From Astragalus membranaceus (lineage: Eukaryota > Streptophyta > Magnoliopsida > Fabales > Fabaceae), in contig CM076851.1 of NCBI GenBank assembly GCA_039519185.1, forward strand, positions 54,666,751-54,730,750: a stretch of DNA of 64,000 nucleotides. The letters are read 5' to 3'. Positions within the stretch are counted from its first letter, which is position 1, and each line of letters begins with the position of its first letter. This document shows positions 22,278-33,800 of this stretch, piece by piece. Below the pieces are notes generated by a model. That model was not told where the DNA came from and ran no database searches. It was given only the letters and a program-made list of their open reading frames with translations. The translations under genes and the position numbers were made by a program.

Positions 22278-23660
22278 GTGAGTCCGGTTCATGTGGTTCC
22301 CAAGAAGGGTGGTATGACAGTAGTGAGGAATGATAAGAATGAGTTGATTCCGACTCGAACCGTTACGGGTTGGAGGATGTGCATTGATTACCGGAGGTTA
22401 AATCAAGCAACTCGGAAGGATCACTTCCCATTGCCCTTCATGGATCAGATGCTGGAGAGGTTGACTGGACAAGCTTTCTATTGCTTTTTGGATGGATACT
22501 CGGGATACAACCAGATAGCAGTAGACCCAGATGATCAAGAGAAGACAGCTTTCACATGTCCCTTCGGTGTGTTCGCATATCGGAGGATGCCCTTCGGATT
22601 GTGCAATGCTCCGGCGACTTTTCAAAGGTGCATGCTTTCTATATTCTCTGATATGATGGAAAATGCGATTGAGGTATTTATGGATGACTTTTCTGTTTTT
22701 GGTCCTAGTTATGATTCTTGCTTGTCTAACCTTGATGCGGTTTTAAAAAGATGCGCTGAAACCAATTTAGTCTTGAATTGGGAGAAGTGCCACTTTATGG
22801 TTAAAGAAGGTATTGTGCTTGGCCATAAAATTTCTGCAAAGGGCATTGAGGTTGACCAAGCAAAAATCGAAGTAATAGAAAAGTTACCTCCTCCTCTAAA
22901 TGTAAAAGGAGTCAGAAGTTTTTTAGGACACGCCGGTTTTTATCGACGTTTCATAAAAGACTTCTCCAAGATTGCAAAACCTTTATGCAATCTACTTGTT
23001 AAGGAGGCTGAATTTGTTTTTGATAATGATTGTTTGTGTGCGTTTAATATCTTGAAGGAGAAACTCATCTCTACCCCAGTCATAGTAGCCCTAAATTGGG
23101 ATATTCCCTTTGAACTTATGTGTGATGCTAGTGACTATGCAGTGGGTGCTGTGTTGGGGCAGAGATCGGAGAAATTCTTTCATGCTATATACTATGCTAG
23201 CAAGGTTTTGGATGAAAATCAAGTGAATTATGCAACAACTGAAAAAGAATTGCTAGCCATAGTGTTTGCGTTGGAAAAATTTCGCTCCTATTTGGTTGGT
23301 TCTAAAGTAATTGTTTTCACTGACCATGCAGCAATCAAATATCTGCTAACCAAGGGCGAGTCTAAGCCTCGACTCCTTAGGTGGATTTTGCTTTTGCAGG
23401 AATTTGATTTGGAGATCAAAGACAAGAAGGGGAGCGAAAATGTAGTGGCAGATCATTTATCTAGGCTGGACAACAAAGAGGTAACTGCTCGGGAGAAAGA
23501 AATTTGTGAAGAATTCCCTGATGAGAAGTTGTTGGCTGTTGAAGAAAGACCGTGGTTTGCCGATATAGCAAATTACAAAGTAGCCGGGATGGTGCCGGAA
23601 GATTTCACATGGCAACAAAAGAAAAAGTTCCTCCGTGATGCTCAACATTACCTTTGGGAT
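22278..23660 (+). CDS. Athila reverse transcriptase and RNase H of element 3
   Basis: Open for about 460 codons. RT motifs: VVPKKGG, GWRMCIDYRRLNQAT, FCFLDGYSGYNQI-like segment, AYRRMPFGLCNAPATFQ, catalytic FMDD (22678-22689, Athila often has F in place of Y), GHAGFYRRFIKDFS. RNase H: MCDASDYAVGAVLGQ, ATTEKELLAIVFA, TDHAAIKYLL, NVVADHLSRL. Near 23660 a base is lost, so the family sequence continues in the frame of the integrase ORF starting at 23654. Confidence 0.9.
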
Positions 23661-24835
23661 ATCCATACCTCTTCAAAGTTGGTGCGGATGGAATTCTTAG
23701 ACGATGTGTTTTCGGAGATGAGAGTAAAAGTATTTTGTGGCATTGTCATGATTCTCCATGTGGAGGGCACTATAACGGGAAACGCACAGCTGCTAAGATA
23801 CTGCAGTCTGGTTTTTATTGGCCATCCATCTTCAAGGATGCGCATGATTATGTAAAGAGTTGTGATAGATGCCAGAGGACCGGCAACATTTCACGTAGGG
23901 GGGAGATGCCATTGAACCCCATTCTTGAAGTTGAAGTGTTTGATTGCTGGGGCATTGATTTCATGGGGCCATTCCCACCATCTCACTCTTTCATGTATAT
24001 TTTGGTGGGAGTTGACTATGTCTCAAAGTGGGTGGAAGTAATTGCCACACCCAAAGCTGATGGAAAGACGGTGATCAAGTTTCTCAAAAAGAACATTTTT
24101 ACTCGCTTTGGATCACCTAGGGTGTTGATTAGTGATGGAGGATCTCACTTTTGCAATTCCCAATTAGCAAGGGCTTTAGAGCATTTTGGTGTCAGACACA
24201 AAGTAGCCTCCCCATATCATCCCCAGACCAATGGGCAAGCTGAGGTTTCAAATAGAGAAATAAAGAGAATTTTGGAGAAAACAGTCTCAGCATCCAGGAA
24301 AGATTGGTCAGTGAAGTTAGATGAAGCTCTATGGGCCTACAGAACAGCTTTCAAGTCACCAATAGGCTTAACTCCATTTCAAATGGTTTATGGTAAATCA
24401 TGCCATTTACCAGTTGAATTAGAGCATAAAGCATATTGGGCTTTAAAAATGTTGAATTTTGATTTGAAAGATGCAGGCGAGAGAAGGAAGATGCAACTTC
24501 ATGAAGTTGAAGAAATGAGGTTGCAAGCCTATGAATCTTCAAAGATTTACAAGCAGAAGGTCAAAGCTTATCATGACAAGAAGAATCTCAAAAGAGAATT
24601 CAGGCCAGGACAACAGGTTCTATTGTTTAATTCGAGGCTGAAACTATTTCCTGGTAAATTGAAATCAAAATGGTCTGGTCCATTCACCATTAAAGAAGTC
24701 AAGCCTTATGGAGCAGTTGAATTGGAGGAACCTTCCTCAAAAAGAAGTTGGATAGTTAATGGGCAGAGGTTGAAGCCATACCTTGGCGAAGCGGTGGAAA
24801 GAGAGAAGTTAGCCTTGGTTTTAAGCGACCCTTAA
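23654..24835 (+). CDS. Athila integrase of element 3
   Basis: Uninterrupted for 393 codons to TAA at 24833. Zinc site HCHDSPCGGH..CDRC. Catalytic core: Asp in GIDFMGPFP, Asp in ISDGGSHF, Glu in NGQAEVSNREIKRIL. C-terminal domain: GQQVLLFNSRLKLFPGKLKSKW and GPFTIKEVKPYGAVEL, the typical Athila GPF/Y module. The apparent start is only where the frame opens; it is normally the C-terminal part of pol. Confidence 0.92.
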   Translation: MGYPYLFKVGADGILRRCVFGDESKSILWHCHDSPCGGHYNGKRTAAKILQSGFYWPSIFKDAHDYVKSCDRCQRTGNISRRGEMPLNPILEVEVFDCWGIDFMGPFPPSHSFMYILVGVDYVSKWVEVIATPKADGKTVIKFLKKNIFTRFGSPRVLISDGGSHFCNSQLARALEHFGVRHKVASPYHPQTNGQAEVSNREIKRILEKTVSASRKDWSVKLDEALWAYRTAFKSPIGLTPFQMVYGKSCHLPVELEHKAYWALKMLNFDLKDAGERRKMQLHEVEEMRLQAYESSKIYKQKVKAYHDKKNLKREFRPGQQVLLFNSRLKLFPGKLKSKWSGPFTIKEVKPYGAVELEEPSSKRSWIVNGQRLKPYLGEAVEREKLALVLSDP

Positions 24836-24843
24836 AAATCGAG

Positions 24844-24892
24844 GTAACGTCAAGCTAGTGACATTAAAGAAGCGCTTGTTGGGAGGCAACCT
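24844..24892 (+). promoter_or_regulatory. Post-pol hairpin block conserved between Athila elements
   Basis: Nine bases after the pol stop: AACGTCA-AGCTAG-TGACATT, then AAGCGCTTGTTGGGAGGCAACC. Element 2 has the same block on the - strand (10049-9998), where AACGTCA and TGACGTT pair perfectly around AGCTAG and GGGAGGTAACCC follows. Conservation across two diverged elements in non-coding DNA implies function, perhaps RNA structure or splicing to the next ORF. Confidence 0.7.
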
Positions 24893-25750
24893 AATTTTCT
24901 CAACCCTTATCTTTTTAATGTTTAGCATTATTTTTCTTAACTTAGGCACTTTAGGATGCACCTTAGTCACAGAACATTCTGCCAATTTGCGCCTCATTGG
25001 CGCGCCAGTCACGCGTCACGCGCAAGACACACTGGGCATTCTGCCATTTCGCGCGCCATTCGCGCGTAAGTCGCGCGCCACGCGTGAAGTCTCTGAAGTT
25101 TCTGCCATTCCGCGCGCCATTCGCGCGTAAGTCGCGCGCCGCGCGCAGCTCTGGGTATAAATTCGCGCGCTGCATTCGCGCTGCTGCGTCCTTCACGCGT
25201 GAATCCTCTCCAAAGTTAGGGTTTTTCATTTTTCTTCATCTAAGGAGCTTTTTGTTGTGGGGTTTTTGAATTTGTGCCTTCCTTTCTTCATCTACATCAT
25301 TCATCAAGTAAGTACTCTCTTCTCAACTTAAATTCTTTCAAGATTCATCTTATTGCATTAATGGGTAAAATCAAATTTTTGAGGATGATATTGATAGAGT
25401 GTGTATCATGGATGTTGTTGTGTTGATTTACATGATTAGAAATTGTTGAAAAACAAGTTTGGGGTTGATTTAGTTTATTGTAAGTTGTTGTTCATGTGTG
25501 GAGTGGGTGTGCACACCACTTGTTTGATAAAAAGCCTAAACTAGAATGTCATGAACAACATGCTTGCATTTGTCAACAACAAGCTTGTCCTTGCAAATTG
25601 TTTGAGAATGTGTTCATGTGAACTCAACACTTCCTTAAAAAAAAAATTTGGTGTGTCTATTGTTGAGAAAAAGGAGTTATGTCATGGTTATTTGTGCACT
25701 AACCTTGACCAATTTTGTGCGAAATTTTGTTTTTATGATGTAAGCAGGTG
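24893..25750 (+). other. Pol-to-ORF3 spacer of element 3
   Basis: From about 24990 to 25195 it is packed with GCGCGC and ACGCGT words (for example TTCGCGCGCCATTCGCGCG twice, near 25048 and 25108). The rest is AT-rich, with TATAAA at 25156-25161 that could serve a second promoter, and an AGCAG acceptor-like site right before the next ATG (25742-25747). Confidence 0.6.
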
Positions 25751-26941
25751 ATGGCTAACCATGGAAAGAAGAGGAAGACGGTTGGCCGTGGTTCGTCATC
25801 CCAATCTCATCAACCCGTGTACAATTCTGACATGTTTAGGTCACTCGGTTGTGAAAAGTTCCACGGGACAATTGATGGGAACTCAAAGTTTGTTAAAGAA
25901 AAGGCCCTTCTCCTTCCCCCGGGGGAGTTTGAAGAAATGAGACAAAATATTAGCAACCAGAGGTGGGAGCAGTTTGTGGCCTATCCGAAAAAGGCAAGCA
26001 AAGCTTTAGTGTTCGAGTTCTTCTCTAATGTTTTTCCTAAGCCAGCTGTTGATGGGAATTTGGTATTCTCGGGGTCCGCGAGTTATGTGCGGGGTCATAG
26101 GGTTCCCTATGATTATGCTACTATCAATAGACTGTTTGGGTTAGATGCGGTGCCGGTTTTGGATTGCATGTTCAGAACCAAAATCAGTAGAAAAAGTGTA
26201 AAGACTGACCCAGAGCGTGCGGCTGAGATTTGTGCAGCATTGTGTAAACCGGGAATGGACTGGGTCAGAAACGCAAGTGGGGATCCTCAGAAAATTCTTA
26301 CAAACTCTCTCACCCCAGTTGCTAGAGGGTGGGCAGCCTTCATCCTTGCCACCATCTTCCCAAGTTCTAACCAATCGGAGCTAAATATCGACAGGGCAAC
26401 CTTAGCTTCATGTATCATTAGAGGAGAGCTTGTCAACTTAGGGTGGGTTCTTGAGCAAGAGATTAGGAGCTTTGCCAATTTCAAGGATGGGGCCTTGCCA
26501 AGCTATTGGAGGCATGCTAGCCTCATTGCACTGCTGTGTGAGAGAGCAGGTGTTGTAGCTGATGCGGATGAAGACACCATTTCACCAGCTTCTGCAATCA
26601 CTGGGAACTGGATTCGCTCTAGGCTAGGACTAGAGCATCCAGTTCAAAGAGAGGAGCCTCCACAAGAGCAGCCGGATGAGCAAGAACCAACCTTCACCAT
26701 GGATGATTTTGCGGTTGGGCCATCTGTAGCAGATTTTCAGGAGCTGCAAGCAAGAATGGATACTCTGGCAGCTAATCAGGAGCGGGTGTCAGCTAATCAG
26801 GATGAGATGAGAAGGACACGGGATAGGATAGCAGCAGAGTACAAGTTTGGGATGAGAGCCCTCTACAAAGCCTTGTGCACGTTCCAGAGTGGAGGACAGT
26901 TGGACCCGGAGGCTAACATCTTTCAGGCACCTCCGCAGTAG
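25751..26941 (+). CDS. Putative plant transposon protein of element 3 (Transposase_32-like)
   Basis: An intact ORF of 396 residues from the ATG at 25751 (MANHGKKRKTVGRG), with a basic, nuclear-signal-like start. About 45-260 matches the putative plant transposon protein pattern (PF20167 type): WEQFVAYPKKASKALVFEFFSN, VRGHRVPYDYATINRLFGL, WVLEQEIRSFA, YWRHASLIALLCERAGV. The end has a short Asn/Gln-rich heptad repeat (DTLAANQERVSANQDEMRR). It has no signal peptide or membrane span, so it is not a classical envelope. It is the only unbroken Athila gene here besides integrase. Element 2 carries a different gene (PF03078-like) at the same place. Confidence 0.8.
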   Translation: MANHGKKRKTVGRGSSSQSHQPVYNSDMFRSLGCEKFHGTIDGNSKFVKEKALLLPPGEFEEMRQNISNQRWEQFVAYPKKASKALVFEFFSNVFPKPAVDGNLVFSGSASYVRGHRVPYDYATINRLFGLDAVPVLDCMFRTKISRKSVKTDPERAAEICAALCKPGMDWVRNASGDPQKILTNSLTPVARGWAAFILATIFPSSNQSELNIDRATLASCIIRGELVNLGWVLEQEIRSFANFKDGALPSYWRHASLIALLCERAGVVADADEDTISPASAITGNWIRSRLGLEHPVQREEPPQEQPDEQEPTFTMDDFAVGPSVADFQELQARMDTLAANQERVSANQDEMRRTRDRIAAEYKFGMRALYKALCTFQSGGQLDPEANIFQAPPQ

Positions 26942-27604
26942 ACTCGGGACGCGGTTGAGTAGTCTGCTCACCGCTATGGTATTGTCTCTCTTTCCCTTAT
27001 CTTTGTATTAATTGGTTGTGTACTTTGGTTTTCCTTTATTTAGTTGTCGTTATGTGATTGTATTTTGTTTGTTTTGCTTTTGTGTCTGTAAATAGGCCTT
27101 CCCCTAAATTAATCAGTGAGGACACTGCAAAGTTTTGAGTGGGGGGAGGACCTATTGTCAAGTCAGTTGTGTCAGTGTCATGGATATGGGCAATCATGTA
27201 GCGAATTATAAAAAAAAAATTATAAATAAAAAGAGACAGTTGAGCAAACTTAGTGATGATTTGGTGAGAATTGAGCGAATAGTACCCCTGTGGTGAATGA
27301 ACTAGTGCATTTTTGCTTCCACACTCAAAACATAAATGCAGGTGGAACTTAGTGATCCTAGAGATGATTGTAGCTAAGCTAGCTGTTTGGTGGACCATGG
27401 GACTTGCCAAATTTTTACTAAAAATATAGGGGAGCATAGGAAACTAAGTTTGGGGTTCTCTAAGTCGCACTAAGGCAAAGCATGAAGGGATGGGATTAGG
27501 GCAAGTGCACAGAGCTAGTAGCTCAAAGTCAAAAGTCATTGTAGTAGTATGTGCTAAGTTATAAAGCACCAGTTCTTCAGTAATTGTTGTCATTGCCTAT
27601 TCAT

Positions 27605-27685
<81 letters not shown>

Positions 27686-28134
27686 GCAATGCCACAACAT
27701 GTCAAGTTTGTAAGTTATGAGTCAGTTTGTATTTCAGTTAATAAGTGCACTGTCCTAGAGTTCTGAATTGCTAAATCAAAACCCTTTGTCATGCTTAACC
27801 CCCATTCGGAGCAAGAATTGTTAGTCTACCTTGTGTTTTGAAACATCTTTGGCATTCTCGGAAGGAAGCCCTCTAGTCTTAGTTAAACGCATTTTGAAAC
27901 TAGCTATGTTCCAACTGAGTTAAGTGTCACACACGCACTATTGAGCAAGAATGTGCTAGTGAAAGTACCACATGTGGGTTTGCAATTGAGTGGCCAGTCT
28001 GAAAGTTGATGCTCAACCTGTTTCTTTGGTGTTTGTGTTAAGTAATGGATTCCTATTTGATTGCCTGTTATCTATGTCTGTCTGTCTTGTCTTGTCTTTG
28101 CTTGAGGACAAGCAAATGTTAAAGTTTGGGGTTG
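26942..28134 (+). other. 3' untranslated region and polypurine tract of element 3
   Basis: Non-coding. Holds a (TA)n run at 27609-27682 and ends with the polypurine tract AAAGTTTGGGGTTG (28121-28134), the form usual in Athila, directly before the 3' LTR. Confidence 0.8.
27609..27682. repeat. (TA)n microsatellite
   Basis: About 37 uninterrupted TA units. Confidence 0.95.
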
Positions 28135-29116
28135 TGATGAACCCGCATCACATGATGTGTTTCATTGGTTTAAAGAGAGTTTTTAAGTGGAAATGGTGAT
28201 GAATGAATTAAAAGTGTGATGAAAAGTATCAAATTGTGCTATTTGAAATTGCTTTGCAATGCAGTGTTTATACTGGGTTTTGTCGTGTTTTTGTGCCCAG
28301 GGACTAGGTGGAAATGAAGAACGAAGCACTGCAGGCAAATGGACTCAAGGGCGCAAGATCTAGGAGCTTTCAGCCAAATGGCGCGCAACTGGCGCGCAGG
28401 TGGCGCTGCAGCGCGCAAACTGACAGAAGCCTCAGCCAAATGGCGCGCCACTGGCGCGTGGCGCGCAAGTGGCGCGCAGATTCACAGCGAGCAAGCTCCT
28501 CCTCGCGCGTAAGTGACGCGCCGCGCGCAACTGGCGCGCGAAACTCCAGAATGCGCGTTAAATCATGTCCAGAACGCGTTTTTGAGGGACTTTTGCACTA
28601 TTTTGGAACCCTAGCACGCGTGAGAGCGGATCCCTTGGATTTGGAGCTGAAGATTCGAGACTTGGGAACAAGGATTGAAGATTCACATGCGTTCTTCATC
28701 ATCTCCTCTGTGTAAAAATCTCTTTTCTTTCTCTTTGATCATGTGTAACTAAACCCTAATGTTAGGGATGGATGAATTTTGATGTACAACTATTGTTGCT
28801 GGTTTATGTTAATGTTCTTAATGTTTTCTATCTTCATTTGTGAATTGAATTTCAGTGCTTAACATTTCTATGATTGGAAAATTATAGAACAAATCTTTAT
28901 TCAATGATCAAATGGGAATTTTATTATTGGAATGTTTGAATTTCAATTCCTTCAATTCGTAGCTTAGGAATATTCTTCGAATTGATGTATGTTGCGAATC
29001 CTCGTTGTTAATGCTTGTTGTTAGTAGATGCGCCTAAGGAATTAGGGCTTTTATGAGTCAACAAAGGACTAGTCACCTAAGGGATTAGGGCTTGGTTAGA
29101 ATTGTGGATTCGATAG
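28135..29116 (+). repeat. 3' LTR of element 3, first part
   Basis: Matches the 5' LTR from TGATGAACCC on. It is cut by element 4 at GATAG (29112-29116); the rest is 42482-42800 after the second GATAG. Confidence 0.93.
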
Positions 29117-31702
29117 TGTAGCGACCGAAAAATCCGGAGGAGGGATTCTTCGAAGTTCTTGAATGAAGCCGCCACCAAAGTTTTAGTTTAAGGGCAAACA
29201 TTGGAAAATCCCTATTGAGTGGATAAAGGGGTCTTGCGGACCAGATTTAGGCTCGGGAGTCGTTTATGCGTAGGGAAGGTATTAGCACCCTACGACATCC
29301 TTCCTAAGGAAGGTTACCTTTTAACTAAATGTGTAAGCGTTTATTAATTCAAAAATAATGTTTTTACCCTTATAATAATAAAAAAAAAAGACTCGATAAA
29401 CGGTTAGTTATTTTTATACCTTTTTGAGAAAAATGAGAGAAATGAATTTAAAGAAAAAAAGGTTTTTTATTAGTGCAATTGACAGAGGTCGGCCGCCCTC
29501 TGCTCCTACGTATCTCCTGGTAGAGAATCAAATCACACGTAGTTCTTGGTAGAAAATGTTTGTGCGTTTGGTGTTTTTTTATTTATTTTTGAAGTTGGGA
29601 GAGGTATTCGTGACGACCAAACAAGTAAAACTCAGAGTGGTCGTCACTCATAGCTCGTTTGAAAACTAAAGCTGTTACTAACAGTCAAACAAGCCAAGCC
29701 CAGAGTGACCATTAGTAACAAACCATTTTTATGTTTAGGAAAAATAATTATTTATTTGAGAAAAAATAGGTTTGCGAAAGAAAATATTCATTTATAGAAA
29801 AGAAAATCTTTTTAAAAGAGAAACAGGGGGTGCAGTAATAAAATGGGGTGTCCTTGGCAAAAAAAAAAGGGTGCAGGTAATAATGCTTACAACTATCTAT
29901 ATTTTGAAATATAAGACATGAAAACAGCAAAATAATAATAAATGAATGTAAACTAAAGGATAGGAAACATTCAACTGGACGATAGTCACGGGACCGCAAA
30001 AATAGATTCAACAATCTTTCTTTCATTCATTTTTTTAAGTGCTTTTAAAAGGGTTGAAATAAAAAATAATAAAAAAACAAGCACATCAGCATAAAAGAGA
30101 AATGTTAGTTTTGAGAAACCTAATCTATCTCCCTCAGCCGCAACACATTTTCGTGAGTATGAGAGAGAGAAACAAAGGAGAGACATGGAGAAAGAGAGAG
30201 GGGAAGGAAGGAGAAAACCCAACGAGAGAGAGAGAGAGAGGTTACTGTTCACAGGGGAGGGGGGAGAGCACAGGCTGAAGGAGTGGTAGTGTTGGTGAGA
30301 CCGTGACAGTGATGCTTGCCGGAGGTTTCGCCGGAGGCTGCGGTTGTAATGGCGGAGTTTTTATGGTTGTGGGCTTTTAGTGGTTCTGAGGTGGTGTACG
30401 GTGGTGATAGGTTCACGGTAGTGTGCGGTGGTGCGGTAGCGGCGGTGCGGTGCTCACGGTGGTAGGATCCGCGGAGGACTGTCGTGAGCGGTGGTCGTAG
30501 TAAAACTGGTGGTGATGGCTTTAAGGTACTCATCACCATTACTACTCTTCTTTTTTTGATTTTTCCAGATTCTCTGTTTTCCTCTTTCTTGAATGGTTGC
30601 TGTACAGTGTGTTGTTGTTGCTGTAGGGGTGGAGATGGGAATCGATTTATGGATGTGGAGGAGAAAATAAACTTATTGGAGTGTGGCTGAAAACTTTCTA
30701 TGTCTCCACATTGCTGCCTCCTTTTTTCCTTTTCTACTATCTTGCGTTTATATCAGAATTGTTCCCCCTCCCTTCACTGTTTTTTCCCTTTTTTTTTCTC
30801 AGTGTGTGTATTTGTGCCTGATCCCCCCTTTACGGTTACAGGTAAATGGAATTTATAGACCCATTTTGTGGTGTAGGGTGAGGATGCTAAGTAGAGGATT
30901 GTGGCCATAGGAGACAAAGACAGTAGCAATTTGTAGGAGGGTGTCTACAAAGCTGCTTGGTTTGTGCACAAAAGAGAAGAAGACAAGGGGGCCAAAAGAA
31001 AGCAAACTTGACTTGAGCTTAAAAATAGATGGAGTGGTGAGGGGCGCATGGCATCAAACCCTTTGTTGTTTGTATTATTGGTTGTAAACAAAATTGTTGG
31101 AGCATATAGGGAAGGCATCAAAAAGACAATAAAAAGGTTGCTTTGTTTCATGCTGAAAACAGAGGTGTAGGTTGTATGAGGCTTGGTCAAAAAGCAAAAA
31201 AGAAAACAAGATGAAAGTGTATTTGGCCTAATACTAAATTATGAAAGCCACTAGTAACTACTTGGTGGAGTCACAAACCATCAGCCCAACATTCTCTATT
31301 CTTAGTTTTTGCTTGTATTATTATTATTTTTATTTTTATTTTTAAACTTTGATTTTGTAGCTTTTGTACATGCTTGCTTGTATTTTTATTTGGTGATTTG
31401 AAGCAAAAATGATAGTTAAAGTTAAATGCTGATAACAGATTTTTTTTTTTCTTGCAATAAAAAGTGTATAAGTTCTACTAATAATAGAAATGACGCCAGA
31501 CCGCTAACGATTACCAAATGACATGTGTAACCGACAAACAATATTTTGCTTTTTTTTTTCTATTTTCAACCTTGTTTTCTCTTTTCATGAGATAAAAAAA
31601 AAATGAGTGTTAAATAGAGGCTTAAAAACTAATTTTACAGATACAACATTTTTATTTTTTTTAAAGAACTTTTAACTAGTCAGACAAAATTAGGGTATAA
31701 CA
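29117..31702 (-). repeat. 3' LTR of element 4 (left copy)
   Basis: 2586 bp. A (GA)n run at about 30225-30240 is one GA unit shorter than in the right LTR, and A and T runs differ by one base each. The 70-96-residue ORFs inside are present in both LTRs only because the LTRs are copies. Confidence 0.93.
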
Positions 31703-31716
31703 GCTGCCCCTCTTTA
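31703..31716 (-). promoter_or_regulatory. Polypurine tract of element 4
   Basis: The - strand reads TAAAGAGGGGCAGC directly before the LTR start TGTTATACCC. Confidence 0.85.
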
Positions 31717-32767
31717 TTTATATTTTACTAGGAAACATGAAGGGTTTCCACATTTCTCGAGTAAAATAGAAATAAAGATAAAAAAACACTAATTTTGTCA
31801 AGACTATGGTTTTTTAGAAACTCTTGAAAAAAAAAATGAATTGAAATAGAACGAAAGTAAGTAAGGATCACTGGGGATCTGAAGGAGCACTGGGGCTCTG
31901 ATGGTCTAATTCGCAGTCGATGCTTGGCGCATTGATTGGAGTTAAACTGAAGGACCGACGAGGTCTGAAGGGCATGCCTAAGCCTGATGGACCCATGGGT
32001 CTGATGGAGCACAAACTAGCAACGGTACTAGTAAAACGGTCTGCTTGGGGGGTGGCCTTTTTCGAGCGGCCGTGGGGGGCAAGGTCAGGTCATTGACTTG
32101 ATTTGCGCACCTCGAAGGACGTGCACTGTGTTTTTTAGGCGGACACAGCTAGTCTGAAGGGCCTGGGGCCGGATGATCCGTCGGTTGCTCGATGACGCGA
32201 CGTGCGATCTGGATTGACGGACCATTGATGGTCTGAAGGAGCGCTTGGGCTCTGAGGGACCGCTGGGGTCTGGAGGAGTACTGAGACTCTGAATTGTGGT
32301 ATGAGACCAGTGCTTGGAGCACTGACTTTGAAGAAACAAACTATTGGGATTGGCACATGGCGTACCTGCCTAGAACATACCTAATGAATGCATTTACCTG
32401 AGACGGGGAGAGCTATCTATATTCGGCATGTCTAAAAATGCAATGAATGATGTTTGCGCGCAATATAGGTATGTGAAATAGTAGGTATCCGATGGGATGA
32501 ATGAAGCATGGCAGATGATGTGAGATGAAGTTGATGGAACATGGAGGTTGACAACCAACGTATGTGAATGCAGATAAGATATGAGTGTGATCGTGCTGAC
32601 TAATGAGGGATGTAATGAAATGAGCAATTTTTCCTCCTTTTGTTTTTTTCTTTTTTCTTTTTCTCTTGGTATATAATGAGTGTATGCGATGCAAAGTGTG
32701 AATGTGATGCAAATGCCATGCATGGTACAAAGATATGATTAGTGATGTAAAAAAAAACGCTTTTGTT

Positions 32768-33800
32768 TTGGGGGCAACGATGAGGCCGGCACTTGGCACG
32801 TCTATCGAAGCAAACAATGTCATGCATGTAATGTGATGAACGTGCAATGATTGGTATCTGGGGGATGATGAATGAAATGGGTGTACCATGGGTGTTGAAT
32901 CTGATGGAATGAGAAAGTTGACAACGGTGTATGAGATGTAAATGTGACTGTAGTGATTAGTTTTTGGTGTGATGATGAATGTAATGGATGGATTTTTCTT
33001 TTTGCTTTTTCTTATTTATTTTGTTTCTTTTCTTGATGCATGCAATGTGAATGTGAATATGATGCGAATATAATTCTTTGATGCAAATGCTATGGTGAAT
33101 AAAGGAAGCACAGGAATGCATAGCGAATGATATGATCGGTGATGTAGAAAGCTTTTGACAACGATGAGACCGGCACTTGGCACGTCTATCGAAGCAAAAA
33201 GTGTTATATGTATGCAATGTAAAAGCAAATGGGCTATAAAAGCCCGTGAATTGTGGGTGCTGGAGTTGTTCGGGAACAAAAACTGATGAGTTGTGTATGC
33301 GCATATCGATAACATGTGAATGCAAATGTACTGTTGATTGCATGATGGAATGATCTATGCTTTGGTGGGAGTAACGGGTGCAATGTGGATGATTTTCGCC
33401 TTGTTGGTTTTCTCTTGTTTTGCCCCTTTTCATGAATGAATGAATGAATGAATGAATGAATGAATGAATGAACGTGCACACGTAATGCTTAGATGAAGGG
33501 TTGTGGTAGCCGCATGGCTTGATGTTGTATGATGCAATGATCGGATGTTTGCTGGGATGTGGGAGGTTTTTTTTTTTTTTGGTCTTTCCGCTTTATTGCC
33601 TTTTTGGTATTTGACGAATGCATGAAACGAGAATGTGAATGTGATGGATACGTAATATTTTGATGCAAACGCTATGGTGAACAAAAGGAAATGCCTAAAT
33701 ATATGGTGCGATGATGTGATTGATTGGGATGTAGACAGACTTTTGGTAATGATGGGACCGACATTTGGCATTTTTATTGAAGCGATACATGTTATGTGTG
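32768..33800. repeat. Diverged tandem modules in element 4
   Basis: The block GCCGGCACTTGGCACGTC-TATCGAAGCAAA occurs near 32785-32815 and 33165-33200 (as ACCGGCACTTGG), and in decayed form near 33756-33785. In each case nearby text of the type GTGAATGTGATG and GCTATGGTGAA is shared, so these are old tandem duplications of roughly 0.4-0.6 kb. Confidence 0.7.

Noticed and set aside
27584..27766. ORF encoding an Ile-Tyr repeat peptide
   Set aside because: Produced by the (TA)n microsatellite.
30249..30539. A 96-residue ORF on the - strand, present identically at 41024-41314
   Set aside because: Both lie in the two LTRs of element 4, so identity only reflects LTR copying. Composition is low-complexity and matches no known domain.
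33432..33472. (AATG)n run as a telomere-like or functional array
   Set aside because: A short simple-sequence run inside a wider ATGA-biased interior; the unit does not match plant telomere repeats.
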